Part shown: positions 12,461 to 12,776 of the stretch, piece by piece
Numbering within the stretch: the first letter of the stretch is position 1
Layout: each line of letters starts with the position of its first letter
Assembly: GCA_937862675.1 (NCBI GenBank)
Contig: CALMEC010000052.1
Coordinates: 1-12,776 of the forward strand
DNA: 12,776 nucleotides
Direction of reading: 5' to 3'
Source: an uncultured Actinomycetes bacterium
GTDB lineage: Bacteria > Actinomycetota > Thermoleophilia > Miltoncostaeales > Miltoncostaeaceae
Program-made: the position numbers and the translations under genes
The notes under the pieces: model-generated
What the model was told of the DNA's origin: nothing
Databases searched by the model: none
The model's input: only the letters and a program-made list of their open reading frames with translations

Positions 12461-12776
12461 GTGTTGTCTCCGAGTTAAATGCGGTTGAAGAAGGAAATAG
12501 AGTGGTCGCAACAATCGTCAGGACGCCGCGGTGGCGGCGAGGCAACTAACAGGATTGGCAACAACAACAGCGCTCAGAGACGTAGCAAGCAGTAATGCCG
12601 GTGAGCGTGGCGGCCAGCGAAGAACGAGTCGCGGATTCCTTCGCGAGAAGAAGGTTGTGGTTTCGCGAGTGCGACTGGTGACCGACTTTTTGGAAGAGTG
12701 AAGTGACCATTGGGGAAATCCGATCCGGATTTGCGCCTCTGGTGACTCCAGTCGGCTGCAGATTCGACTTTTAGTA
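12461..12776. other. Lower-GC flanking segment, no gene seen
   Basis: This stretch upstream of the BON fragment is markedly poorer in G/C than the rest of the window and lacks a convincing open frame on either strand. It contains direct copies of TTCGCGAG at 12640 and 12662 (22 bases apart) and a perfect 7-3-7 palindrome AAATCCGATCCGGATTT at 12716-12732. It is probably the promoter region of the BON gene in its source genome. Confidence 0.5.

Overview
The window looks like high-GC Gram-positive chromosome, most likely an actinobacterium of the Thermoleophilia/Solirubrobacterales type. That placement is an inference from three things: codon use strongly biased to G/C in the third position, the actinobacterial FKBP and DUF2237 proteins, and above all two large secreted proteins that end in Lys/Pro-rich tails after a small beta domain of the kind (TLKGG...KKTTKIRLSPKARAALAKKGTLRATL) that recurs in this class. 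No rRNA, tRNA, CRISPR array or transposase was found.

Layout. 1-977 (-) is an electron-transfer flavoprotein:ubiquinone oxidoreductase (ETF-QO) truncated by the window edge; its last ~90 bases change to a glycoside hydrolase 15 (GH15) type sequence. 1255-1896 (+) is a membrane-anchored TlpA-like thioredoxin. 2166-2543 (-) is an FKBP peptidyl-prolyl isomerase, 2661-3128 (-) a small secreted four-cysteine protein and 3218-3595 (-) a DUF2237 protein. 3833-4360 (+) is a four-helix membrane protein preceded by a coupled mini-ORF; it converges, with a 4-nt gap, on a RibD_C/dihydrofolate-reductase-like protein at 4365-4925 (-). 5291-6055 (+) is a LuxR-type regulator ending at a strong bidirectional hairpin. 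Beyond it, on the minus strand, lies a probable operon of two large secreted beta-propeller proteins (9883-7994, then 7981-6137), preceded by a second, paralogous LuxR regulator (10789-9989). 11120-11755 (+) is a TMEM175-type potassium channel homologue. 11966 onward (+) is a cupin gene with two tandem palindromic operators.

Both ends look chimeric. At about 12239-12256 the cupin breaks off into the 3' part of a BON-domain gene on the opposite strand. The DNA beyond about 12380 is visibly poorer in G/C (one 60-base line is about 35% G+C) and resembles planctomycete DNA more than the rest. Together with the GH15 join at the left end, this suggests a metagenome contig with misjoined ends, although real rearrangement cannot be excluded from sequence alone.

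The most interesting signal is regulatory. A 17-bp inverted repeat, TACGT-N7-ACGTA, occurs twice perfectly (3214-3230, 5256-5272) and once with one mismatch (9939-9955). The three copies lie upstream of the small secreted protein, the first LuxR gene and the secreted-propeller operon. They may define a small regulon joining a LuxR regulator to envelope or secreted proteins. Two genes, 3833 and 9883, also carry short leader ORFs whose stop overlaps the gene start as ATGA.
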